Origin: Agromyces cerinus
GTDB lineage: Bacteria; Actinomycetota; Actinomycetes; Actinomycetales; Microbacteriaceae
DNA: 64,000 bases
Assembly (NCBI RefSeq): GCF_016907835.1
Contig: NZ_JAFBCT010000001.1
Span: 2,170,001 to 2,234,000, forward strand
Reading direction: 5' to 3'
Every line of letters starts with the position of its first letter. Positions within the stretch are counted from its first letter, which is position 1. A program made the position numbers and the translations under genes. Of this stretch, positions 25,441-34,072 are shown in pieces. Below the pieces are notes generated by a model. That model was not told the DNA's origin and made no database searches. It saw only the letters and a list, made by a program, of their open reading frames with translations.

Positions 25441-26988
25441 TCAGGAACCGGCAGCAGGCTCCACGACACGCGCGAGCAGCTCGACGAGCAGTCGTTCGGT
25501 GAGCTGCGGCGGCAGCGCGCCGACGAGCGCGAGCACCGGCGCGAGCCGGTCGGGCAGGGCCCCATCAGCGCCCGCGGCCTCGTCATCGGACGCAGCACCG
25601 CCGAGCAGCCCGAACGCGCGCAGCAGCCCCGCAGCACCCTCCGAGTCGAGACCGGCGGATGCCCCGGCGAGCGCGTCGAGGCCACCGGGCAGCGTCTCGG
25701 CGAGCCCCGCGACGAGCATCTGCCCATCAACGGGCGGCACGCCGCGCACGGCGTCGGCCGCGGCGACGAGTGCCGTCGACAGATCGCCGACCACGGCCTC
25801 GGTCACCGGCGTCACCGTGAGGTGGGTCGTGTGGGGCAGACGGGTGCCGTCGGCCTGGGTGAGCGCGGGCTGCAGCTGCAGGTGCCAGCCGGCCGCGCGC
25901 GCGGCATCCGCCCAGTGGTGCGGGTCGACCCGGCGCTCGACCGCGACCGACTCGTCGGTGGCGACGGCGAAGAGCGGGCCGGTCGGCGCGCCGACGATCT
26001 TCAGCCCCTCGATGCCCGTGACGACCTCACGGAGCGCCTCGGTGGCGCGAGCGGCCTGAGCGGTGAGCTCGGCGAATCCGTCTTCGCCGAGCGCCTCGAT
26101 GATCGCCCACGCCGCGGCGAGCGGCCCTGCGGGCTTCGAGCCCGTGAGCGTGGGATTCACGACCGGGTAACCCGGCCAGGCGGTCGTGGCGAAGTACTGG
26201 AACCGCTGGCGGTCGCGGCCGCGCGTCAGCAGCACCGAGACGCCCTTCGGAGCGTACCCGTACTTGTGCAGGTCGGCCGAGAGGCTCGTGACGCCGGGAA
26301 TCGAGAGGTTCCACGCCGGCAGCTCGTCGGGCCAGAAGGCGAGCGCGAAGCCGCCGATGCAGGCGTCGACGTGCAGCGCGATGCCGCGCGGGCCGGTGAT
26401 CGCCGCGACGTCCGCGATCGGGTCGAGCGCCGCGAACGGGTACGACGGCGCGCTCACGACGACGAGCGCGACGTCGTCGCCGAGGCGTTCCTCGATCGCC
26501 GCGACCGAGACGACGCCCGTGACCGGGTCGACCGGGACGAGATCGAGTTCGAGCCCGAAGTACTCGGCGGCCTTGTGGAATGCGGCGTGCACGGTCACCG
26601 GGGCGACGATGCGCGGCACTCGGGGGCTGCCGGCCCGCACCGACCGCCACAGGTCGCGGGCCGACTTGACCGCGAGCAGGCAGCTCTCGGTGCCGCCCGA
26701 GGTGACCGAGCCGACGATCTCGTCGTCACCCTCGCCGCCGAGCACGCGCCGGGCGAAACCGACGACGCCCGCCTCCATCGCGGCGACCGAGGTGAACGTC
26801 GTCGGGTCGAGGCCGTTCACGGGCTGCACGAGGCGCGCTGCGCCGGCGGCCAGCTCGTCGAGCTCGGCGAGTCCGGAGTCGTAGACGTACGAGAGCACCC
26901 GACCGCCGTGGGTCGGGGCGTCGAGGGCGCGCATCGCCTCGAGTTCGGCGAGGATCTCGGAAGCCTCGCGGCGGAAGTCGGTCATCAT
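25441..26988 (-). CDS. PLP-dependent decarboxylase / sphingosine-1-phosphate-lyase-like enzyme
   Basis: 515 residues. Fold-type I PLP enzyme of the group II decarboxylase superfamily: GSVTSGGTESCLLAVKSARD (phosphate-binding loop), HAAFHKAAEYFGLEL, LHVDACIGGF (Asp for the pyridine N) and SLSADLHKYGYAPKG with the Schiff-base Lys. The organisation is closest to S1P-lyase and MfnA-type amino acid decarboxylases. A further 90-residue Ala/Leu-rich tail with no obvious function follows the core. ATG 26988 overlaps the MFS stop as ATGA, so it is coupled to the transporter. The substrate is unknown; the pairing suggests uptake and cleavage or decarboxylation of an amino compound. Confidence 0.8.
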   Translation of the reverse strand: MMTDFRREASEILAELEAMRALDAPTHGGRVLSYVYDSGLAELDELAAGAARLVQPVNGLDPTTFTSVAAMEAGVVGFARRVLGGEGDDEIVGSVTSGGTESCLLAVKSARDLWRSVRAGSPRVPRIVAPVTVHAAFHKAAEYFGLELDLVPVDPVTGVVSVAAIEERLGDDVALVVVSAPSYPFAALDPIADVAAITGPRGIALHVDACIGGFALAFWPDELPAWNLSIPGVTSLSADLHKYGYAPKGVSVLLTRGRDRQRFQYFATTAWPGYPVVNPTLTGSKPAGPLAAAWAIIEALGEDGFAELTAQAARATEALREVVTGIEGLKIVGAPTGPLFAVATDESVAVERRVDPHHWADAARAAGWHLQLQPALTQADGTRLPHTTHLTVTPVTEAVVGDLSTALVAAADAVRGVPPVDGQMLVAGLAETLPGGLDALAGASAGLDSEGAAGLLRAFGLLGGAASDDEAAGADGALPDRLAPVLALVGALPPQLTERLLVELLARVVEPAAGS

Positions 26989-28376
26989 GCCACCGTCTCT
27001 GCGGTCGTGGCGGCGGCATCGGCCTCGATGTCGCTGCGTCGGAGGGGGTACTTGCGCAGCGCCACGAGGCTCGCTGCCACGAGCAGCGCGGGGATCGCGC
27101 TGAAGCTGATCGCGATGCCCGCGACCGCGGCCGGCGACTGGGTCACCGTCTGGGAGCCGATCGACTCCACGTACCCCGTGAGCGCCAGCACGATCGTGAG
27201 CACCGTGGCGCCGAGCGCCATTCCCGCGGTCTCCCCCGCGGTCCAGACGCCGCCGAAGCTGCCGGCGCGGCCGATGCCGTGCGTGCGGGCGTCGTGCGAG
27301 ATCACGTCGGGCAGCATGGCCATCGGCAGCGATTGCATGCCCGCGTAGCCGGCGCCCGCGAGCGCGACGGGCACGTACACCCACGCGCCCGGCGCCCAGA
27401 TCATGCCGACGAGGCTGAGCGCGGCGATGCCGAAGAGGGTACTGGCCAGCGCGAACCCGCGCTCCTTGCCGACGCGGCGGGCGACGGCCTGCCAGACGGG
27501 CGCGAACAGCACGGCCGGGCCGATGAGCGCGACGAAGAGGAACGTCACCGCGCGCTCGTCGCGGAGCACCCAGGTCGCGACGAACTGCGCGCCCGCGAGC
27601 ATGAGGCCGGTCGCCAGGCCCTGCAGCACGAAGGCCGCGAGCAGCGCGCGGAACGCCGCGCTGCGCTTCAGCGCGGCGAGGCCTTCGGCGTAGCCGGCAC
27701 GGATGTCGCGGCGCGGCGCGGCATCCGTCGATGCACTGGGTTTGGATCCTCTGGCCTTCGCCGCCGTCGTGGTGGCGACGAGCATGCCGGCACCGATCAC
27801 GACACCCGCGACGATGGCCATCACGAGGTATCCCGTGTGCTCGTCGGCGAACGCCGCGCGCACCTCGGGGCCGCCGGCGCCGAAGAGCAGGATCGCGATC
27901 GTGAGCACCACGACGCGCCAGGTGAGCAGGCGCGTGCGAGCGTCGTAGTCCGCAGTGAGCTCTGCCGGCAGCGCGATGTAGGGCACCTGGAACAGGCTGA
28001 AGGCCGTCGCCGTGGCCAGGAAGGCCAGGAACACCCAGATGCCGGACGCCCCGGGGTCGAGCCCCGTCGGCACGGCGAACGTGAGAATGAACCCGACGGG
28101 CAGCGCGATGGCGCCCACGATCATCCACGTGCGTCGCGTGCCGGTGCGCGCGAGTGCACGGTCGCTGCGTTCGCCGATCCACGGGTCGATCACGACGTCC
28201 CACAGCTTGGCGGCGGTGACGACGAGACCCGCGACGAGGGCGGTCACCCCGAGGGTGTCGGTCAGGTAGTACACGAGCACGAGGCCGGGCAGCGTGGCGA
28301 AGCCGCCGGTGCCGATGGATCCGATCGCATAGCGGGTCACGACACCGCGGGACAGGGTTCGCACCGATGCGGTCAT
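26985..28376 (-). CDS. MFS transporter, GPH (glycoside-pentoside-hexuronide) type
   Basis: 463 residues with 12 predicted helices. The motif DVVIDPWIGERSDRALARTGTRR after the second helix is characteristic of the GPH/MFS_2 branch, which commonly imports sugars or related solutes by cation symport. The start is ATG 28376, six bases after TACACT; an upstream in-frame ATG at 28427 is less likely. It is the first gene of a two-gene operon with the PLP decarboxylase and divergent from the aldehyde dehydrogenase. Confidence 0.85.
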   Translation of the reverse strand: MTASVRTLSRGVVTRYAIGSIGTGGFATLPGLVLVYYLTDTLGVTALVAGLVVTAAKLWDVVIDPWIGERSDRALARTGTRRTWMIVGAIALPVGFILTFAVPTGLDPGASGIWVFLAFLATATAFSLFQVPYIALPAELTADYDARTRLLTWRVVVLTIAILLFGAGGPEVRAAFADEHTGYLVMAIVAGVVIGAGMLVATTTAAKARGSKPSASTDAAPRRDIRAGYAEGLAALKRSAAFRALLAAFVLQGLATGLMLAGAQFVATWVLRDERAVTFLFVALIGPAVLFAPVWQAVARRVGKERGFALASTLFGIAALSLVGMIWAPGAWVYVPVALAGAGYAGMQSLPMAMLPDVISHDARTHGIGRAGSFGGVWTAGETAGMALGATVLTIVLALTGYVESIGSQTVTQSPAAVAGIAISFSAIPALLVAASLVALRKYPLRRSDIEADAAATTAETVA

Positions 28377-28382
28377 GGAGGC

Positions 28383-28388
28383 AGTGTA
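28383..28388 (-). promoter_or_regulatory. -10 box of leaderless MFS operon
   Basis: TACACT on the minus strand, exactly six bases before ATG 28376. Confidence 0.6.
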
Positions 28389-28420
28389 CTCACCCGTCGG
28401 CGCCGGTCCGACCGCGAACT

Positions 28421-28460
28421 GGGTCAACTGACCTAGAACCGGGTCGACTGTCCTAGACTG
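28421..28460. promoter_or_regulatory. Tandem 20-bp repeats in shared promoter region
   Basis: Two adjacent 20-bp units (28421-28440 and 28441-28460) match at 15 of 20 positions, both of the form GGGTCrACTGnCCTAGA. The first contains the inverted repeat GGTCA-AC-TGACC. It sits between divergent starts at 28376 and 28466 and is a candidate operator, or a duplicated promoter. Confidence 0.5.
28454..28459 (+). promoter_or_regulatory. -10 box of leaderless aldehyde dehydrogenase gene
   Basis: TAGACT exactly six bases before ATG 28466; the GTG at 28460 directly abuts the box and is therefore unlikely as start. Confidence 0.6.
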
Positions 28461-28465
28461 TGCGC

Positions 28466-30016
28466 ATGCGCGCCCCCACGGCCTCCCCCGACCTGTACGC
28501 GAGCCTGTCCGACGATGTCGTCGCCTCCGGCTCCGAGACCACCTCCGTCCCGACCCCGTCGACGGGCCAGACGCTGCACGAGCTGCCGCGATCGAGCGCT
28601 GACGACGTGCACGACGCGTTCGCCCGCGCGAAGCTCGCCCAGCTCGCCTGGGCCCGCGCGGGCTTCGCCGAGCGCCGACGCGTGCTGCTCCGGGCGCACG
28701 ACCTCATCCTCGAGCGCCGCGACATGCTGCTCGACCTCATCCAGCTCGAGAGCGGCAAGACGCGCGGCCAGGCCTTCGAGGAGATCTTCGAAGCGGTCTC
28801 CGTCACCCGCTACAACGCCCTCGCTGCCCGCAAGGTGCTGCACGGTCGGCCGGTGCGTTCCGGCCTGCCCACCGTCGCGACGAGCCGGGTGCAGTTCCGT
28901 CCGAAGGGCGTGGTCGGCGTCATCACGCCGTGGAACTTCGCACTCAGCCTCGCCGCGATGGACGTGGTGCCCGCCCTCGCCGCCGGCTGCGGCGTCGTGC
29001 AGAAGGCCGACGACCAGGGCGCCCTGTCGATCCTCGCGCTCCGGCGCGCCTTCATCGACGCGGGCGTGCCCGCGGCGCTCTGGGCCGTCGTCGCCGGCCC
29101 TGCGGCCGAGGTCGGCGAAGCGCTGACGGATGTCGCGGACTACGTGTGCTTCACGGGCTCGACCGCGACCGGGCGCAAGATCGGCGAGAAGGCGGGGCGC
29201 CGCCTCATCGGCTCGTCGCTCGAGCTCGGCGGCAAGAACGCGCTGCTCGTGCTCGACGACGTCGACCCCGCCACGGCAGCCGCGAACACCGCGCACGCCG
29301 CCTTCTCGGCGATGGGTCAGCTCTGCGTCTCGGTCGAACGCATCTACGTGCACCAGAAGGTCGCCGGCCCCTACCAGCTCGCCCTCGTCGAGCGGCTTCG
29401 GGCGGCCAAGCTCGGCTCCGGCCTCGACTTCAGTGCCGACTTCGGTTCGCTCGCGAGCGCCGCACAGCTCGAACGGGTGCAGGCGCACCTCGACGACGCC
29501 GTCGCGAAGGGCGCTGTCGTGCTCGTCGGCGGCAAGCACCGCCCCGACCTCGGACCCTGGTTCTTCGAGCCGACCATCCTCACCGGGGTCACCCCCGACA
29601 TGCTCGTGTACGCCGAGGAGACGTTCGGGGCGATCGCCTCGCTCTACCTCGTCGGCAGCGACGAGGAGGCAGTGCTCGCGGCCAACTCGAGCGAGTACGG
29701 TCTGAACGCCGCCGTCTTCACCGCCTCGGCCGTGCGCGCCCGACGCGTGGCCGACGCCCTCGAGGCCGGCAGCGTCAACATCAACGAGGGGTACCGCGGT
29801 TCCTTCGCCTCGGTGGCGGCTCCGATGGGCGGCGTCAAGCAGTCGGGCATCGGTCGCCGCAACGGCGAGGCCGGGCTGCTGCGCTTCGTCGAGCCCGTCA
29901 CGATCTCGTCGGTGACGGGACTCCTGCAACTGCCGCGCACGGCGCAGGAGTACGAGCAGAAGGCGCCGCTCCTCGTGCTGCTCGCGCAGGCGCTGAAGGT
30001 GCTGCGCCTGCGCTGA
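28466..30016 (+). CDS. Succinate-semialdehyde dehydrogenase (GabD2-like)
   Basis: 516 residues, NAD(P)-dependent aldehyde dehydrogenase family. VITPWNFALSL (substrate/cofactor loop), FTGSTATGRKI (cofactor binding), LELGGKN (general base Glu) and GQLCVSVERI with catalytic Cys near residue 287. Sequence style is that of actinobacterial succinate-semialdehyde dehydrogenases; the substrate is assigned by family only. A C-terminal extension ends QALKVLRLR. It is divergent from the MFS-decarboxylase operon and could oxidise an aldehyde arising from that pathway, which is inference. Confidence 0.85.
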   Translation: MRAPTASPDLYASLSDDVVASGSETTSVPTPSTGQTLHELPRSSADDVHDAFARAKLAQLAWARAGFAERRRVLLRAHDLILERRDMLLDLIQLESGKTRGQAFEEIFEAVSVTRYNALAARKVLHGRPVRSGLPTVATSRVQFRPKGVVGVITPWNFALSLAAMDVVPALAAGCGVVQKADDQGALSILALRRAFIDAGVPAALWAVVAGPAAEVGEALTDVADYVCFTGSTATGRKIGEKAGRRLIGSSLELGGKNALLVLDDVDPATAAANTAHAAFSAMGQLCVSVERIYVHQKVAGPYQLALVERLRAAKLGSGLDFSADFGSLASAAQLERVQAHLDDAVAKGAVVLVGGKHRPDLGPWFFEPTILTGVTPDMLVYAEETFGAIASLYLVGSDEEAVLAANSSEYGLNAAVFTASAVRARRVADALEAGSVNINEGYRGSFASVAAPMGGVKQSGIGRRNGEAGLLRFVEPVTISSVTGLLQLPRTAQEYEQKAPLLVLLAQALKVLRLR

Positions 30017-30034
30017 ACGACGTGTGCGCGCCGA

Positions 30035-30430
30035 TCAGGTCGCTTCGGAGTCGAACGGTGCCGGTTCTTCGGCGCCGAGCCCTTCACGCTTGCGCTTGCG
30101 CTGCAGGTAGGCCGAGTTCTCGTTGACCGAGGCGCGCGCCACCACGGGCTCGGGGGCCTCTTCGGCGAAGGGGTCGATGTCGGTGAGCGCCTCGCGGATG
30201 ATGCGTCGTGGGTCGTACTGCCGCGGGTCGAGCTTCTTCCAGTCGACGTCGTCGAAGTCCGGGCCCATCTCGTCGCGCATGCGATCCTTGGCGCCGTTGG
30301 CCATGTCGCGCAGCGATCGCACCAGCCGCCCGAGCTGCGCGGCGTAGTGCGGCAGTCGCTCCGGTCCCAGCAGGAAGACCGCGATGACACCCACGATGAG
30401 GAGCTTGTCGAACGTCAGTCCACCGAACAT
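30035..30430 (-). CDS. tatB: TatB, twin-arginine translocase subunit
   Basis: 131 residues from ATG 30430. The short N-terminal membrane helix (FDKLLIVGVIAVFLLGPERLP) with Glu-Arg-Leu-Pro after it, an amphipathic helix (YAAQLGRLVRSLRDMANGAKDRM) and a charged tail fit TatB rather than TatA. It acts in the membrane with TatC to recognise folded, twin-arginine substrates. TATCCT lies six bases before the ATG. It ends 18 bp from the convergent aldehyde dehydrogenase. Confidence 0.88.
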   Translation of the reverse strand: MFGGLTFDKLLIVGVIAVFLLGPERLPHYAAQLGRLVRSLRDMANGAKDRMRDEMGPDFDDVDWKKLDPRQYDPRRIIREALTDIDPFAEEAPEPVVARASVNENSAYLQRKRKREGLGAEEPAPFDSEAT

Positions 30431-30436
30431 CCCTAC

Positions 30437-30442
30437 AGGATA
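30437..30442 (-). promoter_or_regulatory. -10 box of leaderless tatB
   Basis: TATCCT on the minus strand, exactly six bases before ATG 30430. Confidence 0.6.
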
Positions 30443-30521
30443 GTCGGCGGCGAGGCGTACGAACGACACACCACTGGAGCCCTAGGCTTAGGGGCTGAGA
30501 GATGCATCCGGGAGCCGCCAC

Positions 30522-31154
30522 GTGTCCGAACACGACCTGAACTGGAAGTACGTCGACGACTCGGTCGCCGTGACCGAGTCGATCGCCAAGGCCCGTCAGC
30601 AATCGCTCGAGCTCGGCGTCGAGCCGGTCTCGCCGGCAGTGGGCGCGCAGCTCGCCGTGCTCGCCGCCGCATCCCGCGCACAGTCGATCATCGAGATCGG
30701 CACGGGAGTCGGCGTCTCGGGCCTCTGGATGCTGCAGGCCGCGCGTCGCGCCCTGCTCACCTCGATCGACACCGAGAACGAGTACCAGCAGCACGCCCGC
30801 CAGCATTTCGCCGACGCCGGCATCGCCGCCGCCCGGGTACGACTCATCGCCGGGCGCGCGAGCGAAGTGCTGCCGCGCATGAACGAGAGCTCGTACGACA
30901 TCGTCTTCATCGACGCCGACGCCCCGTCGGTCATCGAGTACGCCGAGCACGGCCTGCGCCTGGCCAAGCCCGGCGGCATCGTGCTCGTCGCGCGCGCGCT
31001 CTGGAAGGGTCGCGTCGCCGATCCCGCACGACGCGATGAATCGGCGAGCGCGTACCGCACCCTCGTCTCGGAGCTGTCGACGTCGTCCGCGGTGGCGACG
31101 GCGATCTCGCCCGCCGGCGATGGGCTGCTGCAGATCGTGAAGCTCGGCGTCTAG
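30522..31154 (+). CDS. SAM-dependent O-methyltransferase
   Basis: 210 residues from GTG 30522 (GGGAG about eight bases upstream). Class I Rossmann methyltransferase of the catechol/caffeoyl-CoA O-methyltransferase type (Methyltransf_3): IIEIGTGVGVSGLWML (SAM loop), LTSIDTENEYQQHARQHF, YDIVFIDADAP and LAKPGGIVLVARAL. From memory Rv1220c is the mycobacterial equivalent, close to tatB. The methyl acceptor is unknown. It is divergent from tatB. Confidence 0.82.
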   Translation: MSEHDLNWKYVDDSVAVTESIAKARQQSLELGVEPVSPAVGAQLAVLAAASRAQSIIEIGTGVGVSGLWMLQAARRALLTSIDTENEYQQHARQHFADAGIAAARVRLIAGRASEVLPRMNESSYDIVFIDADAPSVIEYAEHGLRLAKPGGIVLVARALWKGRVADPARRDESASAYRTLVSELSTSSAVATAISPAGDGLLQIVKLGV

Positions 31155-31169
31155 CCCGCCGAACCTGCC

Positions 31170-31216
31170 GGTTGAGCCTGCCGGAACCCCTCCGGGCCGG
31201 TTCGACGAGCTCAACC
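31170..31216. repeat. REP-like palindromic unit / terminator
   Basis: GGTTGAGC paired with GCTCAACC, plus an inner GAACC/GGTTC pair, 16 bases past the methyltransferase stop. It resembles the GGTTGAGCCTGnCGAAACC palindromes I remember from Microbacteriaceae intergenic regions; here the inner arms have decayed. Confidence 0.5.
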
Positions 31217-31252
31217 CGCAGACTCGACCCCCGCAACGACCCCGGAAACGAC

Positions 31253-31280
31253 TCGAGCCCCGAGAGATCTCGGGGCTCGA
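31253..31280 (-). terminator. Hairpin terminator of DUF3117 gene
   Basis: 13-base arms TCGAGCCCCGAGA/TCTCGGGGCTCGA, 15 bases after the stop at 31296. Perfect stem; no strong T-run. Confidence 0.7.
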
Positions 31281-31295
31281 TTCGAGTGATGTGAC

Positions 31296-31469
31296 TCAGG
31301 CGGGATTCACGACGCCGCCGAGGACGTCGTACAGCTCCTTGGCCTCAGCATCGTTCACCGAGACGACGAGGCGACCGCCACCTTCGAGTGGAACTCGAAC
31401 GATGATGAGTCGACCCTCCTTCACAGCCTCCATTGGCCCGTCTCCGGTGCGTGGCTTCATGGCCGCCAT
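31296..31469 (-). CDS. DUF3117 small protein
   Basis: 57 residues from ATG 31469, beginning MAAMKPRTGDGPMEAVKEGR, the family signature, and ending DVLGGVVNPA. AAAGGGGAG lies just upstream of this ATG, which favours it over an in-frame ATG ten codons earlier. The fold is a small beta sheet (RLIIVRVPLEGGGRLVVSV) with a C-terminal helix. The family is actinobacterial; function unknown. It stands as a single gene with its own terminator. Confidence 0.9.
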   Translation of the reverse strand: MAAMKPRTGDGPMEAVKEGRLIIVRVPLEGGGRLVVSVNDAEAKELYDVLGGVVNPA

Positions 31470-31610
31470 TGAGCTCCCCTTTCGTGGCTGAGATTCCATT
31501 ATCTGCTAACACAGGCGGTGCTGAGAAATCGCCGCAAGCCTGTGGACAACCTGACTGACGACAATCCACAGGTCGAGCCGCTCCCGCACCCGCTCGGATT
31601 GCCCTTCCGA

Positions 31611-32843
31611 TCAGGGAGGCGTCCAGTCGCGACCGTCGATCCCCCATGCGATGAGCAGCCATCCGAGTTGCAGCAACAGGGAGAGCGCGACCATCCCCCA
31701 GCGGTACCATCGCGCCCTCGGCTGCGCCATCGCGCCGACGAGCGGGAACATCGGCGCGAGCAGACGGAACGTGCTCGACTGCGGAAAGAACACCGCGAGC
31801 AGGTACAGCGCGTAGCTCGCGAGCCACAGCCGCAGGTCGATGCCGAGCCGCCGCACCGCCGGCAGGAACAGCGTCACCGCGAACCCGGCGATGAGCGCGA
31901 TCACGACGATCGGGCCGATCGGCTGACCGAGCCACCAGTCGGCCGACTGGAACCACGCCGTGAACGGCACGAGCTCCTGGTAGCCGATGTAGGCGGAGCG
32001 CCAGGCGAGTTCGGTCGCGGTGTAGCCGTGCAGCTCCCCCGTCGCCACCCAGACGATGCCGGGCCAGGCGAGGCCCACGAGCCCCGCGAACACGGTGACG
32101 GATGCCACGAGCACCCGTTCCGCCATCGGGAACGGGTCGCTCCGCCGCGTGTACCAGCGCCACACCCAGTGCAGGCCGAGGGTGAGCGCGAAGGCGAGCG
32201 CCCCGGGCCGCGTGAACGCCCACACGGCGAGCACGGGAACGAGCCATCCGTATCGTCGATCGACGAGCAGGAGCAGGGCGAGCGCGAGCCACAGCAGGCC
32301 GAGCGACTCGGCGTAGCCGAACTGCATGATCGGCGAGACCGGCGCGACGCAGAAGAGCACGACGGCGAACAGTGCGCGATCGGGCTCGAGGAACCGCGAC
32401 ATGAGTCGGTACGTCACGAGCGCCGCCCCGAGACCGGCGGCGAGCGACACGATGACGGATGCCGCGTTCCACGGCACCCCGAACGAGGTGACGATGCCGA
32501 CGACGGTCGGGTAGACGGGCAGGAAGGCCCACGCGTTCTCGGCGACCTGGCCGGCTTCGGTCAGCGGGAGCTCGGCCGGATACCCGCCGAGCCAGATGAT
32601 CTGGTACCACCGGGCATCCCAGAGGTTCGCGTACTCGAAGTAGCCCGGGCGAGCCTGGGTCCACGGGTTCGAGCCCTGCAGGCTCGCGAGCACGAGCACC
32701 ATCGTCGTGGTGATCGCCCGTGCGCCGAGGAAGATCGCGACGACCTTCGCCCACCACGGTGCGGCCCGCCAACGCACCCGTGGCGACCAGCGTGTGGCGC
32801 GGAACGGGTCGGGTTCGCGCAGAGCGGCCGACGGCGTGGTCAT
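31611..32843 (-). CDS. Polytopic membrane glycosyltransferase-like protein (GT-C / PIG-V-like)
   Basis: 410 residues with about 10-12 hydrophobic helices. The first extracytoplasmic loop carries YFEYANLWDARWYQIIWLGGYP, with the acidic WDARWY motif resembling the PIG-V/mannosyltransferase part of the GT-C fold; these enzymes use polyprenyl-phosphate mannose. RLLAPMFPLVGAM near the C-terminus also fits. Donor and acceptor are unknown. GAGGA precedes ATG 32843. It follows dapE in the same direction after 25 bp and may share its transcript. Confidence 0.7.
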   Translation of the reverse strand: MTTPSAALREPDPFRATRWSPRVRWRAAPWWAKVVAIFLGARAITTTMVLVLASLQGSNPWTQARPGYFEYANLWDARWYQIIWLGGYPAELPLTEAGQVAENAWAFLPVYPTVVGIVTSFGVPWNAASVIVSLAAGLGAALVTYRLMSRFLEPDRALFAVVLFCVAPVSPIMQFGYAESLGLLWLALALLLLVDRRYGWLVPVLAVWAFTRPGALAFALTLGLHWVWRWYTRRSDPFPMAERVLVASVTVFAGLVGLAWPGIVWVATGELHGYTATELAWRSAYIGYQELVPFTAWFQSADWWLGQPIGPIVVIALIAGFAVTLFLPAVRRLGIDLRLWLASYALYLLAVFFPQSSTFRLLAPMFPLVGAMAQPRARWYRWGMVALSLLLQLGWLLIAWGIDGRDWTPP

Positions 32844-32868
32844 GGGGTCCTCGTTCGGGCGGGGCCGC

Positions 32869-33966
32869 TCAGGCGGTGGAGCCGGTCAGCCAGGCGCGGA
32901 GCGCGGCCTCGGTGTGCACGATCTGGGCGACGTCGACCCGCTCGTCATCGGCGTGAGCCTTGAGCGGGTCCCCGGGGCCGAAGTTCACGGCCGGGATGCC
33001 GAGGGCGCTGAAGCGCGCGACATCCGTCCAGCCGTACTTGGGGCGCGCCTCGGCGCCGACCGCGCGCACGAACTGCTGGGCGAGCGGGTCGTCGAGTCCG
33101 GGCCTCGCACCTTCGGCGCTGTCGACGATCGCGACCTCGAAGCCGTCGAAGAACTCGGTCACGAAGGCGGATGCCTCGGCGACGCTGCGGCTCGGCGCGA
33201 AGCGGTAGTTGACGGTGAGCACGGCCTCGTCGGGGATCACGTTGCCCGCGATGCCGCCCGAGACGAGCACGGCGTTCAGCCCCTCGCGGTAGGCGAGGCC
33301 GTCGACCTCGACGGTCTCGGCCTGGTACGCGGCGAGCTTCGCGAGGGCCGGGGCCAGCTTGTGGATGGCGTTCTCGCCGACCCAGCTGCGCGCCGAGTGC
33401 GCCCGCAGCCCCGTGGTCCACACCTCGGCGCGAAGGGTGCCGTTGCAGCCGCCCTCGACCTGCCCGTTCGAGGGTTCGCCGAGGATGGCGAAGTCACCGA
33501 CGAAGAGGTCGGGTCGGTTGAGGGAGAGCCGGCCGAGCCCGTTGAGCGATGATGCGACCTCCTCGTTGTCGTACCACATCCACGTGAGGTCGACGATGGG
33601 ATCGGTGAGCTCGAGCGCGAGCTTCAGCTGAACGGCCACGCCCGCCTTCATGTCGACCGTTCCGCGCCCCCACAGGTATTCGACGCCGTCTTCGGTCTCG
33701 AATCGCGTCGGCAGGTTCTCGTTGATCGGCACGGTGTCGAGGTGCCCGGCGATCACGACCCGGCGCTCGCGGCCGAGGTTCGTGCGCGCGACGATCGTGT
33801 CGCCGTCGCGGATCACCTCGAGGTGGGATGCCCCGGCGAGCGCCTGCTCGACGAGGTCGGCGAGCAGCGACTCGTCGCCCGACACGCTCGGCACGTCGCA
33901 GATCGCCTGCGTGATGGCGACGGAATCGGCGGTCAGGTCGAGCGTGAGCGGTGATGCGTCGGGCAT
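32869..33966 (-). CDS. dapE: DapE, succinyl-diaminopimelate desuccinylase
   Basis: 365 residues, M20 metallopeptidase family. Zinc ligands: AGHLDTVP (His, Asp), WGRGTVDMKAG (Asp) and WYDNEEVASS (Glu pair); the C-terminal ligand His lies in VNFGPGDPLKAHADDE. It hydrolyses N-succinyl-LL-2,6-diaminopimelate to LL-diaminopimelate and succinate, for lysine and peptidoglycan. Length and motifs match the actinobacterial enzyme. TAGACT lies six bases before ATG 33966. The gene is separated from dapD (40921) by the LacI/ROK/GH92 cassette. Confidence 0.92.
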   Translation of the reverse strand: MPDASPLTLDLTADSVAITQAICDVPSVSGDESLLADLVEQALAGASHLEVIRDGDTIVARTNLGRERRVVIAGHLDTVPINENLPTRFETEDGVEYLWGRGTVDMKAGVAVQLKLALELTDPIVDLTWMWYDNEEVASSLNGLGRLSLNRPDLFVGDFAILGEPSNGQVEGGCNGTLRAEVWTTGLRAHSARSWVGENAIHKLAPALAKLAAYQAETVEVDGLAYREGLNAVLVSGGIAGNVIPDEAVLTVNYRFAPSRSVAEASAFVTEFFDGFEVAIVDSAEGARPGLDDPLAQQFVRAVGAEARPKYGWTDVARFSALGIPAVNFGPGDPLKAHADDERVDVAQIVHTEAALRAWLTGSTA

Positions 33967-33972
33967 CCCCCG

Positions 33973-33978
33973 AGTCTA
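33973..33978 (-). promoter_or_regulatory. -10 box of leaderless dapE
   Basis: TAGACT on the minus strand, exactly six bases before ATG 33966. Confidence 0.6.
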
Positions 33979-34062
33979 TGCGCGGCGGTCGTGCCCGTGC
34001 GGCGGGCCTCGGCCGTTCGACGGCCTCAACAGATATCGTGATTCCTTGCCGCGAGGCACATC

Positions 34063-34070
34063 GAGGAGGG
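34063..34070 (+). promoter_or_regulatory. Ribosome binding site of lacI-type gene
   Basis: GAGGAGGG two bases before ATG 34073. It marks this ATG as the start, against the open frame that extends 423 bp upstream. The lacI gene thus uses a leader and strong Shine-Dalgarno, unlike its leaderless core neighbours. Confidence 0.65.
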
Positions 34071-34072
34071 TC

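Noticed and set aside
28433..29929. 498-codon open frame antisense to the aldehyde dehydrogenase
   Set aside because: No motifs; composition typical of shadow frames in high-GC genes.
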